From Allorhizobium paknamense (GTDB taxonomy: Bacteria > Pseudomonadota > Alphaproteobacteria > Rhizobiales > Rhizobiaceae): a stretch of 64,000 nucleotides of DNA. The notes beneath the pieces are model-generated. The model did no database searches, was not told the DNA's origin, and saw nothing but the letters and a program-made list of their open reading frames with translations. This document shows positions 18,621 to 28,181 of the stretch, piece after piece. A program made the translations under genes and the position numbers. Each line of letters starts with the position of its first letter. Within the stretch, counting starts at the first letter, position 1. Location of the stretch: the NCBI RefSeq assembly GCF_030815125.1, contig NZ_JAUSWH010000002.1, positions 124,001 to 188,000 on the forward strand. The letters are read 5' to 3'.

Positions 18621-20993
18621 TCAGGCGCGGAGCTTTGCACTTTGCTCTGTGAGAAAACGGTCCCGCAGTTCCTCGAAGGACAGCGGGCGGTCGAACAGAT
18701 AGCCTTGCCCGTAATCCACGCCGATGGCGTTCAATTCCTGCCTTTGCACCTCCGTTTCCACGCCTTCGGCCACCACATGGCATTTCATCTTGTGGGAAAT
18801 GGCGGCGATGCCTTCGATCAGCATGCGGCTGCGCTGGCGCAGTTCCTCGGTCTCGGCGGTGATGGCGCGGGTGAAGGACTGGTCGATCTTGATGATATTG
18901 ACCGGGAAACGGCTGAGATAGCTGAGCGAGGAATAGCCGGTGCCGAAATCGTCAAGCGCGATGCGGCATCCGAACTGGCCGATCTTGCTGAGGATCATCT
19001 GGATCTGCGGATTGTCGTGCAGCAGCGTCGCCTCGGTGATTTCAATGATGATGCGCGCCGGATCGAGGTTGAACAGATGCACCGCACTGGCGAGCCACAC
19101 TGGCAGGCTGGCATCGATCTGCAGGGGAGAGAGGTTCAGCGCCAGATAGGAACTGTGATCGCCGCTGATCAGCGACAATTCGGTGAAATGCTCCAGAGCC
19201 TTGCCGAAAACCTGCTTGCCAACCTCGTGGATCGCGCCGGTTTCCTCGGCGACATTGATGATGTCGAAGGGAGAGAGAACGCCCTTCGTCGGGTGGCGAA
19301 GCCGCATCAGCGCTTCATAACCGGCGACCCGGCCCGTTCCGATGTCGACGATGGGCTGCAGGAAGGCGTCGAACCAGTCATTCTCCAGGGCCTGATCGGT
19401 TATCAGCTCGATATCCGCCCGCTGTCTGGCGGTGCTGCCGATGCTGTCATCGAAGAGGCGCAGGCCGTTCTTGCCGTCGCGCTTGCGGTTATACATGGCC
19501 ATATCGGCCTTCTGCAGCAATTCCTCCGCCGTTTCCGCGTGCTCGGGATAGAGCGCGATGCCGATGCTGGCGCTGAGCCGCGTGGCCATGCCCTTGACGA
19601 CAAAGGGCTCATCGAACAGGGCGCAGATGTTTTCCGCGGCGGTGCGGGCTGTCTGCTCCGCCTTGGGGGAGCGCAGCAGGATTGCAAATTCATCGCCGCC
19701 GATGCGTGCGGCCACGGCCCCTTGCGGCAAGATCGGCAGGATGAGATCCACCAGCTTGCGCAGCGCCATATCGCCCGCATGATGGCCGAGATTGTCGTTG
19801 ATCCACTTGAAGCGGTCGAGATCGACGAAAAGGCAGGCGAGCGAGCCGCCGTCACGGTCTGTTGCCTCGATTTGCGCCTGCAATGTCTGCTCGAAACCCT
19901 GCCGGTTCATCAGCCCGGTCAGGTGGTCGGTAATCGCCTGACGGCGATTGCGCGCTTCCGACTGCTTGAGCGCGGTCACATCCGTCATGACGCTGAGCGA
20001 CAGGGTGCCGCCACCATGCTGCGGGGCGCGGGAGGATTCGACGATCAGCACGTCCATCACCCGACCATCGGCGCAGACGAATTTGGTCGTGCATTCCCAG
20101 CCCAGAATGTGATGGTCCATCCGGGTTTTGCGCTCGCGATAGGCCTCGCGCGCCTCGGCGTTGATCAGATCGGCAAAGGCCAGGCCGATGACGTTTTCCC
20201 GCCGGTAGCCGGTGGCCAGCAGCCAGTAATCGCTGACGCCGGTGATGCGATCATCGTGATCGACGGAAAACAGCATGGCCGGGGTGAAATTGTAGATATC
20301 GGTCGCCAGCTTGTGGGCATGCTTCAATTCGGACTCTTCTTCCTGAAGCTGCATCTGCATGGCATTGAAGCTCTGGGCCAGACGGCCCATCTCGTCCTGC
20401 GAATCCCAGTCCACAGAGTGGCGCGAGCCCAGCCGCCGGGTTGCCTCGATGGCGGCGGTCAATTTCAGCAGCGGCTTCATGATCATCAGCCGGTTGCCGA
20501 GGAGGGCGGCGGCAAAGATGATGCCGACCGCCAGCATGAAGATCAGCATGAAGATCGCATCGGTCCGCCGCAATTCGGTAAACAGCCCTTGCTTGCGGAA
20601 CTGCACCCGAATGACGCCGACTTCCTTCGGGCCTTCGATATGACGGTAGACGATCGGCCGCGACAGTGTGGTCAGGTCTTCATGGGCGGGCGCGATGCTT
20701 GGAAAGGCCACATCGATATCGCCGGTCATGTCGCGCACTTCCACCCGCACGATATCCCGGTTGGAAATGATGGTGGCGGTGATCTGCTTGACGCTTTCGG
20801 CGTCGAAATCCCAAAGCGGCTTGGCCAGCGCCTGCGCATTGGCTGTGAGAAGCAGCGAAACGGTGTTTTCCAGCTGCGCGGACGCCCGCTCGGAGGAAAC
20901 GGCCAGAAGCAGAATGAACAGGGGAACGATGCAAACGAAAACCGTGCCGCCGACAATGGCGAGAAAGCGTTTTTCCACGGAGCGCGGCATCAT
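18621..20993 (-). CDS. Membrane-bound diguanylate cyclase/phosphodiesterase (HAMP-PAS-GGDEF-EAL)
   Basis: 790 residues: TM1 (about 10-30), a periplasmic domain, TM2 (about 148-170), HAMP (about 170-225), PAS (about 230-345), GGDEF and EAL. RIGGDEFAI is intact, so cyclase activity is possible. Aligning to RxxD-x4-GGDEF gives PQGAVAARIGGDEF, so the inhibitory I-site is missing. The EAL half keeps GYEALMRL, DDFGTGYSS and VAEGVET, so c-di-GMP hydrolysis is also possible. Net output cannot be predicted. The start has GGGAG upstream. The neighbouring periplasmic binding protein gene is a possible signal partner (inference only). Confidence 0.92.
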   Translation of the reverse strand: MMPRSVEKRFLAIVGGTVFVCIVPLFILLLAVSSERASAQLENTVSLLLTANAQALAKPLWDFDAESVKQITATIISNRDIVRVEVRDMTGDIDVAFPSIAPAHEDLTTLSRPIVYRHIEGPKEVGVIRVQFRKQGLFTELRRTDAIFMLIFMLAVGIIFAAALLGNRLMIMKPLLKLTAAIEATRRLGSRHSVDWDSQDEMGRLAQSFNAMQMQLQEEESELKHAHKLATDIYNFTPAMLFSVDHDDRITGVSDYWLLATGYRRENVIGLAFADLINAEAREAYRERKTRMDHHILGWECTTKFVCADGRVMDVLIVESSRAPQHGGGTLSLSVMTDVTALKQSEARNRRQAITDHLTGLMNRQGFEQTLQAQIEATDRDGGSLACLFVDLDRFKWINDNLGHHAGDMALRKLVDLILPILPQGAVAARIGGDEFAILLRSPKAEQTARTAAENICALFDEPFVVKGMATRLSASIGIALYPEHAETAEELLQKADMAMYNRKRDGKNGLRLFDDSIGSTARQRADIELITDQALENDWFDAFLQPIVDIGTGRVAGYEALMRLRHPTKGVLSPFDIINVAEETGAIHEVGKQVFGKALEHFTELSLISGDHSSYLALNLSPLQIDASLPVWLASAVHLFNLDPARIIIEITEATLLHDNPQIQMILSKIGQFGCRIALDDFGTGYSSLSYLSRFPVNIIKIDQSFTRAITAETEELRQRSRMLIEGIAAISHKMKCHVVAEGVETEVQRQELNAIGVDYGQGYLFDRPLSFEELRDRFLTEQSAKLRA

Positions 20994-21398
20994 GGCTGTG
21001 GTCTCCCGGCGTCATGCAGGAGAGCGCTACCATATAACATGGCAGGCAAGCACATAGCCGCTGAAAAGAACGATCCTGCGCGGATCAATTGCCTCTGCAT
21101 TCCGCCTTACCCCTCGAACCCCACGAAGCCATGGCTTTGCTTGGATCGCAGCCTGGCTTTTCGTTTTTGTCTGACGCGAACGGCGACATGCTGGCAAGCG
21201 TGCCCGTCCGTGTTCGGGATCATGCTGTTCAAAGCTTCGTGGCCCTGCCGCCTGCATCCCCGCGACGCTTGAAGCAAGGCCAGAACGTATCCTGCCTGCC
21301 CCCACGCCTTTCTGCGTTTTGGGGCGAGCATGCCATCCATATCTTAATGCAGGTTGAATTCCGCCCAAATTTAACAGCGGCCTTTTAGCTGAAATTTA
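20994..21398. other. Intergenic region between rplY and the GGDEF/EAL gene
   Basis: About 400 bp. Open frames on both strands lack ribosome-binding sites and family features. I see no repeat element or RNA gene. It probably holds the promoter of the GGDEF/EAL gene. Confidence 0.4.
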
Positions 21399-21400
21399 AT

Positions 21401-21429
21401 AAAAAAACCCGCCTGGAAGGGCGGGTTTT
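21401..21429 (-). terminator. Terminator of rplY
   Basis: Perfect 10-bp stem AAAACCCGCC (21404-21413) / GGCGGGTTTT (21420-21429) with loop TGGAAG, followed on the minus strand by a T-rich tract. 60 bp past the rplY stop. Confidence 0.85.
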
Positions 21430-21488
21430 CAAACGGATGCAGCGATCACGCCTGACAATCAAGGATTGGCAGGCGTGGCTGTCGTTTC

Positions 21489-22088
21489 TTATTCTTCAGC
21501 CGGAGCTTCTTCTTCAACGCCAGCTGCCGGGGCAACGATGGTGGCGATGGTGAAGTCGCGGTCGGCGATGACCGGGGAGGTGCCGGCGGGCAGCTTGACA
21601 GCGGAAATATGCACGCTGTCGCCAACCTTCAGGCCTTCGAGGTCAACGGTGATGAATTCCGGGATGTTGGAGGCCGGAACATGCAGTTCGACTTCGTGAC
21701 GAACGATGTTGAGAACGGCGCCGGTCTTGATGGCGGACTTCTCTTCGTTCACGAAGTGAACCGGAACGGCAACCGTGACTTCGCTGTTGGCGGACACGCG
21801 CAGGAAATCGATGTGCATGGTGAAATCGCGCACCGGATCCAGCTGATAATCCTTCGGCAGCACGCGGATCTTTTCGCCGTTGAGGTCGATGATCGCAACC
21901 GTGGTCATGAAACCGCCGGCGTGAATGCGCTTCGTCACCTCGTTGGTGTTGAGCGCGATGGAAACGGGGGCCTGCTTGTCACCATAGATGACAGCGGGAA
22001 TGGAACCGTTGCGGCGAAGTTCACGGGAGGACCCCTTACCAACCCGTTCGCGTGCGACGGCCTTGAGCTCGTAAGATGCGTGGCTCAT
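21489..22088 (-). CDS. rplY: 50S ribosomal protein L25 (Ctc/TL5 form)
   Basis: 199 residues: an N-terminal L25 domain ([37 protein letters not shown]) that binds 5S rRNA, plus the C-terminal TL5/Ctc beta domain ([38 protein letters not shown]), ending in the acidic [10 protein letters not shown]. The two-domain form is normal outside the gamma-proteobacteria. AAGGAAA precedes the ATG. It is followed by a strong terminator. In many genomes it directly precedes pth. Here about 4 kb with a GGDEF/EAL protein and a binding protein separates them. Confidence 0.96.
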   Translation of the reverse strand: MSHASYELKAVARERVGKGSSRELRRNGSIPAVIYGDKQAPVSIALNTNEVTKRIHAGGFMTTVAIIDLNGEKIRVLPKDYQLDPVRDFTMHIDFLRVSANSEVTVAVPVHFVNEEKSAIKTGAVLNIVRHEVELHVPASNIPEFITVDLEGLKVGDSVHISAVKLPAGTSPVIADRDFTIATIVAPAAGVEEEAPAEE

Positions 22089-22338
22089 GGCTTTTCCTTT
22101 TCAATGTTACTGGAGAGCCCGGGGCTCGCGCCTGATCCGGACTTGAAGCAATGAAATGTCACGGCTTCATCCGCGTTGCCTCCAAGGGTGTCTACGCGGA
22201 CGGGCGCTCCTTACAGGAGATCACCCGGAAACGCAAGCGCTGCCCCTGGAAACATCTGCTCCCAGAAACAGGTGATTGCCATAGCGGCTGCAACCGGTCA
22301 TGATGGCATCAAGATGTCGTCTGCTTTGGGAGGAGCAA

Positions 22339-23295
22339 ATGAACGTCGCGCACAAGCATTCCGACAAGGTTTATTCCGTGGCGCTGGAAGGCTCAAGGGC
22401 CGCCAGTTCGCCCATTGCCGCCTCGTGGCGGCGCTGCCTCGATCTTCACCACCTGACCCCTGACGAACGCCGAAGCCCGCAAACGCTGGAGGAGGCTGAA
22501 TTTCGCCGCATGCGTGAGCGCATGGCCCATCTCGTCAGCGCCAGTTCCGATGAGATCGACCGGCTTTTCACCATGGTCGGACGATCAGGCTGCTGCCTCG
22601 TCCTGGCGGATCGTCATGGCGTGGTGCTGGAGCGGCGGGGCGTTGCCGGCGATGACAAGGATTTCCACCGTCTCGGCCTCTGGCAGCAGGCGGTGTGGAG
22701 CGAGGCGAGCGCCGGCACTAACGGTATCGGTACGGCGCTGGCCGACGAGCGGGCGGTGACCATTCATCGCGAGCAGCATTTTCTGTCCGCCAATATCGCC
22801 TTGAGCTGCGCCACCGCGCCCATTCGCGATCATCTGGGGCAGGTGACGGCAGCGCTCGATATTTCCACCTGCCGCAACGATGTCACGGATCTGACGCTCG
22901 CCATGCTGTCACAGGCTGTGCGCGATGCGGCATTGCGGGTGGAAACCAACCTGTTCCGCCTGGCTTTTCCAAAGGCCCGCATCGTCATGCTGCCCAATGC
23001 AGGATCGCCCTCAGCGCTTTTGGCGGTGGATGGCGACGATCTCATTCTCGGCGCCACACGCTCCGCCCGGCAGGCCTTGCAGATCGATGATCAGGCCATT
23101 GCCCGCGGCCTTCCTGCCTCGGATGCGCTGCACGAACGGCGCGGGGAGGAGGGCTCCGATCTTCTGGAGGCGGAGCGGGCAGCTCTCAGGCGCGTGTTGT
23201 CGCGCACCGGCGGCAACGTATCCCAAGCCGCCCAGCTTCTCGGCATCAGCCGGGCGACGCTTCATCGCAAGATCAAGCGGCTGGAACTGCATTAG
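22339..23295 (+). CDS. GAF-Fis transcriptional regulator, AcoR-like without AAA+ domain
   Basis: 318 residues from an ATG with an ideal GGGAGGAG 6 nt upstream. An N-terminal AcoR-type region (SSPIAASWRRCLDLHHLTPDE), a GAF-like sensor (about 60-200, with SEASAGTNGIGTALADERAV) and a C-terminal Fis-type helix-turn-helix (GNVSQAAQLLGISRATLHRK). The central sigma-54-activating ATPase domain of full AcoR is absent, so it probably acts on sigma-70-type promoters or only binds DNA. It lies directly upstream of an aldehyde dehydrogenase gene in the same direction and is the obvious candidate to control it. A RIME-like repeat starts right after its stop codon. Confidence 0.85.
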   Translation: MNVAHKHSDKVYSVALEGSRAASSPIAASWRRCLDLHHLTPDERRSPQTLEEAEFRRMRERMAHLVSASSDEIDRLFTMVGRSGCCLVLADRHGVVLERRGVAGDDKDFHRLGLWQQAVWSEASAGTNGIGTALADERAVTIHREQHFLSANIALSCATAPIRDHLGQVTAALDISTCRNDVTDLTLAMLSQAVRDAALRVETNLFRLAFPKARIVMLPNAGSPSALLAVDGDDLILGATRSARQALQIDDQAIARGLPASDALHERRGEEGSDLLEAERAALRRVLSRTGGNVSQAAQLLGISRATLHRKIKRLELH

Positions 23296-23398
23296 AGTAT
23301 GTCGCGCAAAAGTGTGCAGCGGTTTTGCGATAACGACATGCGTTAAACCAAGAAAGTAAAGCACGTTGCATGAGGCTGATAAGCCGCAACGGGCTTTA
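23296..23398 (+). repeat. RIME-like repeat, GCATGTCG variant (C1)
   Basis: Begins at the regulator stop. First palindrome TATGTCGCGC.../...GCGATAACGACATG, linker, then a second palindrome AAGCACGTTGC.../...GCAACGGGCTT. A copy in opposite orientation lies at 25141-25245, beyond the aldehyde dehydrogenase gene. Confidence 0.85.
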
Positions 23399-23427
23399 GG
23401 GTGTTTCGGTGGTTCTAAGCAGCAGAC

Positions 23428-23451
23428 CACTGTCGCAGCGTTGAGACAGTG
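23428..23451. promoter_or_regulatory. Inverted repeat, candidate operator of the aldehyde dehydrogenase gene
   Basis: CACTGTC (23428-23434) and GACAGTG (23445-23451) form 7-bp arms around 10 nt, 102 bp upstream of the aldehyde dehydrogenase start. This is the dyad shape bound by Fis-type HTH dimers. Binding by the GAF-Fis regulator is inference. Confidence 0.4.
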
Positions 23452-23552
23452 TGCGTTGCGGTATTCCCGGCCTGGACTGTTCACGGCCGGCTTTCGGTTG
23501 GATCATCCCGCCCAAGGTTCCGCAAGGAACTGTTCATTCGGGAGGAAACACA

Positions 23553-25067
23553 ATGAACATTCAGGTTCAGAACATCGCCAGCAGTCCGTTCAAGCTGAAA
23601 TACGGCAATTTCATCGGCGGCGATTGGCGGGAGCCGGTGGGCGGGCGCTATTTCGAGAACACGACGCCGGTGACCGGTGGCAAGCTCTGCGACGTGGCGC
23701 GCTCGGATGAGCGGGATATCAATCTGGCGCTCGATGCCGCCCATGCCGCAAAGGATAAATGGGGCCGCACCTCGGTGACGGAGCGCGCCAATATTCTCAA
23801 CAAGATCGCCGACCGGATGGAAAGCAATCTGGAACTTCTGGCGCGCGCCGAAACCTGGGATAACGGCAAGCCGCTGCGCGAAACCATGGCAGCCGACATT
23901 CCTCTCGCCATCGATCATTTCCGCTATTTTGCCGCCTGCGTGCGTTCGCAGGAAGGCTCGATCGGTGAGATCGACCACGATACCGTCGCCTATCATTTCC
24001 ATGAGCCGCTCGGCGTCGTCGGCCAAATCATTCCCTGGAACTTCCCCATTCTCATGGCCGCCTGGAAGCTCGCGCCCGCACTGGCCGCCGGCAACTGCGT
24101 GGTGCTTAAGCCTGCCGAACAGACCCCGTCCTCCATTCTCGTCTGGGCTGAACTGGTGGGCGACCTTTTGCCGCCGGGCGTTCTCAATATCGTCAACGGC
24201 TTCGGCCTCGAGGCTGGCAAGCCGCTTGCCTCCAGCCCGCGCATCGCCAAGATCGCCTTTACCGGCGAGACCTCGACGGGCCGCCTGATCATGCAATATG
24301 CCAGCCAGAACCTGATCCCCGTGACGCTGGAACTGGGCGGCAAGTCTCCCAACATCTTCTTCGCCGATGTGATGAACGAGGATGACGACTTCCTCGACAA
24401 GGCGCTCGAAGGTTTCGCCATGTTCGCCCTCAACCAGGGTGAGGTCTGCACCTGCCCCAGCCGTGCGCTGGTGCATGAAAAGATCTACGATCGCTTCATG
24501 GAAAAGGCCGTCAAGCGTGTGGAAGCCGTGGTGCAGGGTCATCCGCTGGAGATGTCCACCATGATCGGGGCGCAGGCCTCCAGCGAGCAACTCGAAAAAA
24601 TTCTCTCCTATATCGATATCGGCAAGCAGGAAGGGGCGGAAGTGCTGACCGGCGGCTACCGCAATGACCTCGGCGGTGACCTGGCGGGCGGCTATTACGT
24701 CAAGCCCACGGTGTTCCGCGGTCATAACAAAATGCGCATCTTCCAGGAGGAAATCTTCGGGCCGGTGGTCTCTGTCACCACCTTCAAGGATGAGGCGGAC
24801 GCGCTGGCCATCGCCAATGACACGCTTTACGGCCTCGGCGCCGGTGTCTGGAGCCGTGACGCCAATACCTGCTACCGCTTTGGCCGCAATATCCAAGCCG
24901 GACGCGTCTGGACCAATTGCTACCACGCCTATCCGGCCCATGCGGCCTTCGGCGGCTACAAGCAGTCCGGTATCGGCCGCGAAACCCATAAGATGATGCT
25001 GGACCATTATCAGCAGACCAAGAACATGCTGGTGAGCTACAGCCCGAAGGCGCTTGGGTTCTTCTAA
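23553..25067 (+). CDS. Aldehyde dehydrogenase (NAD+-dependent, acetaldehyde-type)
   Basis: 504 residues with the ALDH superfamily set: [29 protein letters not shown], the general base in [12 protein letters not shown], and the catalytic Cys in [15 protein letters not shown]. The [11 protein letters not shown] form and the C-terminus [19 protein letters not shown] are typical of the AcoD/ExaC/AldB-like group that oxidises acetaldehyde and other short aldehydes. Start at 23553 with GGGAGGAAAC. Its neighbours, a GAF-Fis regulator upstream and a DUF779 gene downstream, recur with this enzyme type in proteobacteria. The gene is enclosed by two inverted RIME-like repeats. Confidence 0.93.
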   Translation: MNIQVQNIASSPFKLKYGNFIGGDWREPVGGRYFENTTPVTGGKLCDVARSDERDINLALDAAHAAKDKWGRTSVTERANILNKIADRMESNLELLARAETWDNGKPLRETMAADIPLAIDHFRYFAACVRSQEGSIGEIDHDTVAYHFHEPLGVVGQIIPWNFPILMAAWKLAPALAAGNCVVLKPAEQTPSSILVWAELVGDLLPPGVLNIVNGFGLEAGKPLASSPRIAKIAFTGETSTGRLIMQYASQNLIPVTLELGGKSPNIFFADVMNEDDDFLDKALEGFAMFALNQGEVCTCPSRALVHEKIYDRFMEKAVKRVEAVVQGHPLEMSTMIGAQASSEQLEKILSYIDIGKQEGAEVLTGGYRNDLGGDLAGGYYVKPTVFRGHNKMRIFQEEIFGPVVSVTTFKDEADALAIANDTLYGLGAGVWSRDANTCYRFGRNIQAGRVWTNCYHAYPAHAAFGGYKQSGIGRETHKMMLDHYQQTKNMLVSYSPKALGFF

Positions 25068-25140
25068 AATCCGGGCGTCCAGACGGCGCTTTTGCTTTCG
25101 GCATCGCGGAGCAGGTTGTTTCGCGGTGCCTTCTGTTTTT

Positions 25141-25245
25141 AAAGCACGTTGCGGCTTATCAGCCTCATGCAACGTGCTTTAAGGTCTTGTTTAAAAGCAT
25201 GTCGTTATCGCAAAACCGCTGCACACTTTTGCGCGACATGCTTTA
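25141..25245 (-). repeat. RIME-like repeat, GCATGTCG variant, inverted (C2)
   Basis: Close to the reverse complement of the repeat at 23296-23398: AAAGCACGTTGCGGCTTATC first, GCGCGACATGCTTTA last. The second palindrome is a perfect AAGCACGTTGC/GCAACGTGCTT stem. It lies between the aldehyde dehydrogenase and DUF779 genes. Confidence 0.85.
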
Positions 25246-25268
25246 GTGGCGATCTTCGAGGTGAGGCG

Positions 25269-25646
25269 ATGATGGGCGAATTTCAGGACGGTGAGCCAAG
25301 GGTGGTTGCCACGGAAGCGGCGGTCACGCTGATCCGGGAGATCCGGCAGGAGTATCCGCAGATCCTGTTCCACCAGTCGGGTGGCTGCTGCGATGGGTCT
25401 TCGCCCATGTGCTATCCGGCGGATGATTACATTGTTGGTGACACCGATGTGAAACTCGGTGAGATCGATGGCGTGCCTTTTTACATCCATCAGAGCCAGT
25501 ACGAGGTGTGGAAACACACGCAACTGATCATCGATGTCGTACCGGGGCGAGGCGGCATGTTTTCCCTCGACAATGGCCGCGAGCGGCGGTTCCTGACACG
25601 CTCCCGGCTGTTTAACGGCGAAGCCTGCCCGTTGCCGGGTCTCTAA
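25269..25646 (+). CDS. DUF779 protein, aldehyde dehydrogenase partner
   Basis: About 125 residues starting M-M-G-E-F-Q-D, with LFHQSGGCCDGSSPMCYP and a central YIVGDTDVKLGEIDG, the recognisable DUF779 core. The family is nearly always found next to acetaldehyde-type aldehyde dehydrogenases and has no established biochemical role. The Cys pair and the following Cys could bind metal. GAGG precedes either of the two adjacent ATGs (25269, 25272). Separated from the dehydrogenase by a 105-bp palindromic repeat, which may lower its expression relative to the enzyme. A second repeat starts right after its stop. Confidence 0.88.
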   Translation: MMGEFQDGEPRVVATEAAVTLIREIRQEYPQILFHQSGGCCDGSSPMCYPADDYIVGDTDVKLGEIDGVPFYIHQSQYEVWKHTQLIIDVVPGRGGMFSLDNGRERRFLTRSRLFNGEACPLPGL

Positions 25647-26014
25647 AGCATTGTCCCGAGAAAAGTGTAGTTACGGTTTTCCGTCCGGAGATGCGTAGAA
25701 ACAAAGAGTTAGAGCGTTTCAATGTTTCCGTGCCACAGTACACGACACTAAGGTTTGAGCCTGCCGCTCACCCCCCTCTGCCTTGCCAGGCATCTCCCCC
25801 TCAAGGGGGGAGATCGGCAAGATAAACCCATCCTGAACTTTCTCAACTCACGGCAATTGCCTGTATCGGAGAGATTTCTGGAGTTTGAGAAGCTGGCTAC
25901 AAAGCGATCTCCCCCCTTGAGGGGGAGATGTCCGGCAGGACAGAGGGGGGTATGCTACCCGCCTAAACTTTTGCGTCGTGGACTGTGTTTCCGTGAAACA
26001 AGGAAACGCTCTAA
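25647..26014 (+). repeat. RIME-like repeat (C4) interrupted by element D
   Basis: The left part (AAGCATTGTCCCGAG to GAGCGTTTCAATGTTTCCGTG, 25647-25732) and the right part (GTTTCCGTGAAACAAGG to CGCTCTAA, 25987-26014) join into one normal repeat when element D and one copy of the 9-bp duplication are removed. It starts at the DUF779 stop codon. Confidence 0.85.
25733..25986. mobile_element. Element D, 254-bp foldback element with 9-bp duplication
   Basis: Flanked by GTTTCCGTG at 25724-25732 and 25987-25995. The ends ACAGTACACGAC (25735-25746) and GTCGTGGACTGT (25975-25986) are terminal inverted repeats, and imperfect inverted arms of about 85 bp continue inward, including CTCCCCCTCAAGGGGGGAG on the left. 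The middle has no gene. The left end has two extra C, so the boundary is uncertain by 1-2 bp. Confidence 0.8.
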
Positions 26015-26029
26015 GAAGAGAAGGGGCCG

Positions 26030-26944
26030 TCAAGACGCCGGATCGGGCGTGCGGATCGGCAGTCCCGCCTGCGCCCAGGCGGCGTCGATGATCTCAAGCT
26101 TGACGGTCTGGGCTCTGGCATATTCCATCCGGAAATCGTTGGACACCCAAAGCGTCGAACGGCCTCTGACACCTTTCCAGCCGATAGTCTTCATCTGTTC
26201 GGCTTCCAGCAGTTTGCGCGTCAGGTGGGTGCGGGACAGGTGGAAGGTTTCCGCCATGGCCTGGATGGAAACAATGGCCGTCGGCACTTCCGCTATCCCG
26301 GCCTCCGTCGGCACCGTATTGGCGATCATCCAGTCGATGATGATGCTGCCATTGTTGAGCCAGACGAAGGGTTTGAAAATCTCCGGCTGTTCGCGCATTT
26401 CCGGTGTCACCAGAAATGATCTGGCGATATGCGGATGGATGCGCGCCATGATGTCATGGGCGTCGGCATTGAATTGCTCCAGCCGGTTGCCGCCATCGAA
26501 ATCATCCAGGGTCTGAAGATGATTGATGAACCAGCCGCCCACGGTTGCCAGCGTCAGTTGTGACGGCACGGTCGGACGGCTGCGGCGATCGTCGGAGCCG
26601 ATCTGTTCCAGGATATGATAGGCTTCCAGTTCCTTCAGGAAGGCATCCGCAGTATTGCGGCTCGCAACATTCTGGCTTTCGACCTGCTCGAAAAAGCGGG
26701 CGGAAAGAACGCGCCCATTTTCAAAGTAAAGCAGCAGTGCCAGGTGTGCCAGCAACCATTTCTGATGACTGGCAAAAATGCGCCCAAGCTGCGGACGGTC
26801 CTGAAACCTTTCCAGAAATCCATGAGCCTGACGCCGGATCAGATCATGGACGTTGGGACTGCTCAACATGTCCTTTTGCGTTAACGGCATAGGCTCTCGG
26901 GTCAATGATTGCAGCATGGGCGGAAGAGCAGATGAAACGATCAT
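26030..26944 (-). CDS. Uncharacterised protein with two possible winged-helix regions
   Basis: Up to 304 residues. Likely starts are 26944, 26917 or 26890; the last has GAGAG upstream and gives 286 residues. Two stretches look like helix-turn-helix units: FFEQVESQNVASRNTADAF near residue 85-110, followed by a wing-like DRRSRPTVP, and IQAMAETFHLSRTHLTRKL near 225-250. I do not recognise a family. A duplicated MarR-like DNA-binding protein is a reasonable reading, but no ligand or effector domain is evident. It converges with the DUF779 operon across repeat C4/D and is transcribed away from prs. Confidence 0.65.
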   Translation of the reverse strand: MIVSSALPPMLQSLTREPMPLTQKDMLSSPNVHDLIRRQAHGFLERFQDRPQLGRIFASHQKWLLAHLALLLYFENGRVLSARFFEQVESQNVASRNTADAFLKELEAYHILEQIGSDDRRSRPTVPSQLTLATVGGWFINHLQTLDDFDGGNRLEQFNADAHDIMARIHPHIARSFLVTPEMREQPEIFKPFVWLNNGSIIIDWMIANTVPTEAGIAEVPTAIVSIQAMAETFHLSRTHLTRKLLEAEQMKTIGWKGVRGRSTLWVSNDFRMEYARAQTVKLEIIDAAWAQAGLPIRTPDPAS

Positions 26945-27170
26945 GAGATTTCAGGGCCGTGGTTTTCTTCAGGATTATCCCAGTTTTGTGCAGAAGTGCT
27001 ATCAGAAAAATGAATATGCTAACCGTGAGCGTGGATTTGGTTAACCGCTTGTCGCGATATTACACAATCTATAGTGGATAACTCGCCGCTCGGGAAAATC
27101 GGCCATTCGGCTTTATCTCTCACTCCCTCAAACCTGACAGATATTAGAATGTTTCTTTTGGCATAAAAAT
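26945..27170. other. AT-rich spacer between prs and the uncharacterised regulator-like gene
   Basis: About 225 bp. Nothing recognisable apart from moderately AT-rich DNA that may serve as promoter for the minus-strand gene at 26030-26944. The prs terminator follows. Confidence 0.35.
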
Positions 27171-27199
27171 AAAGGGCGTATCCCGAGGAATACGCCCTT
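27171..27199 (-). terminator. Terminator of prs
   Basis: AAGGGCGTAT (27172-27181) pairs with ATACGCCCTT (27190-27199) across an 8-nt loop. The minus-strand continuation is T-rich. 50 bp past the prs stop. Confidence 0.85.
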
Positions 27200-27248
27200 C
27201 ATTATAGTATATAATCAATCCGGCGCACAGCCGAAAGTAGCATTTGCT

Positions 27249-28181
<933 letters not shown>

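Noticed and set aside
18642-21272. An 876-codon plus-strand open frame opposite the GGDEF/EAL gene
   Set aside because: Same mirror effect. The minus-strand protein has intact PAS, GGDEF and EAL motifs.
23296-25245. Composite transposon carrying the aldehyde dehydrogenase gene
   Set aside because: The flanking inverted repeats are RIME-like palindromes without transposase, and no target duplication is visible outside the pair.
25733-25986. Coding gene inside element D
   Set aside because: Open frames that cross it are produced by the inverted arms and lack a start with a ribosome-binding site or any family features.
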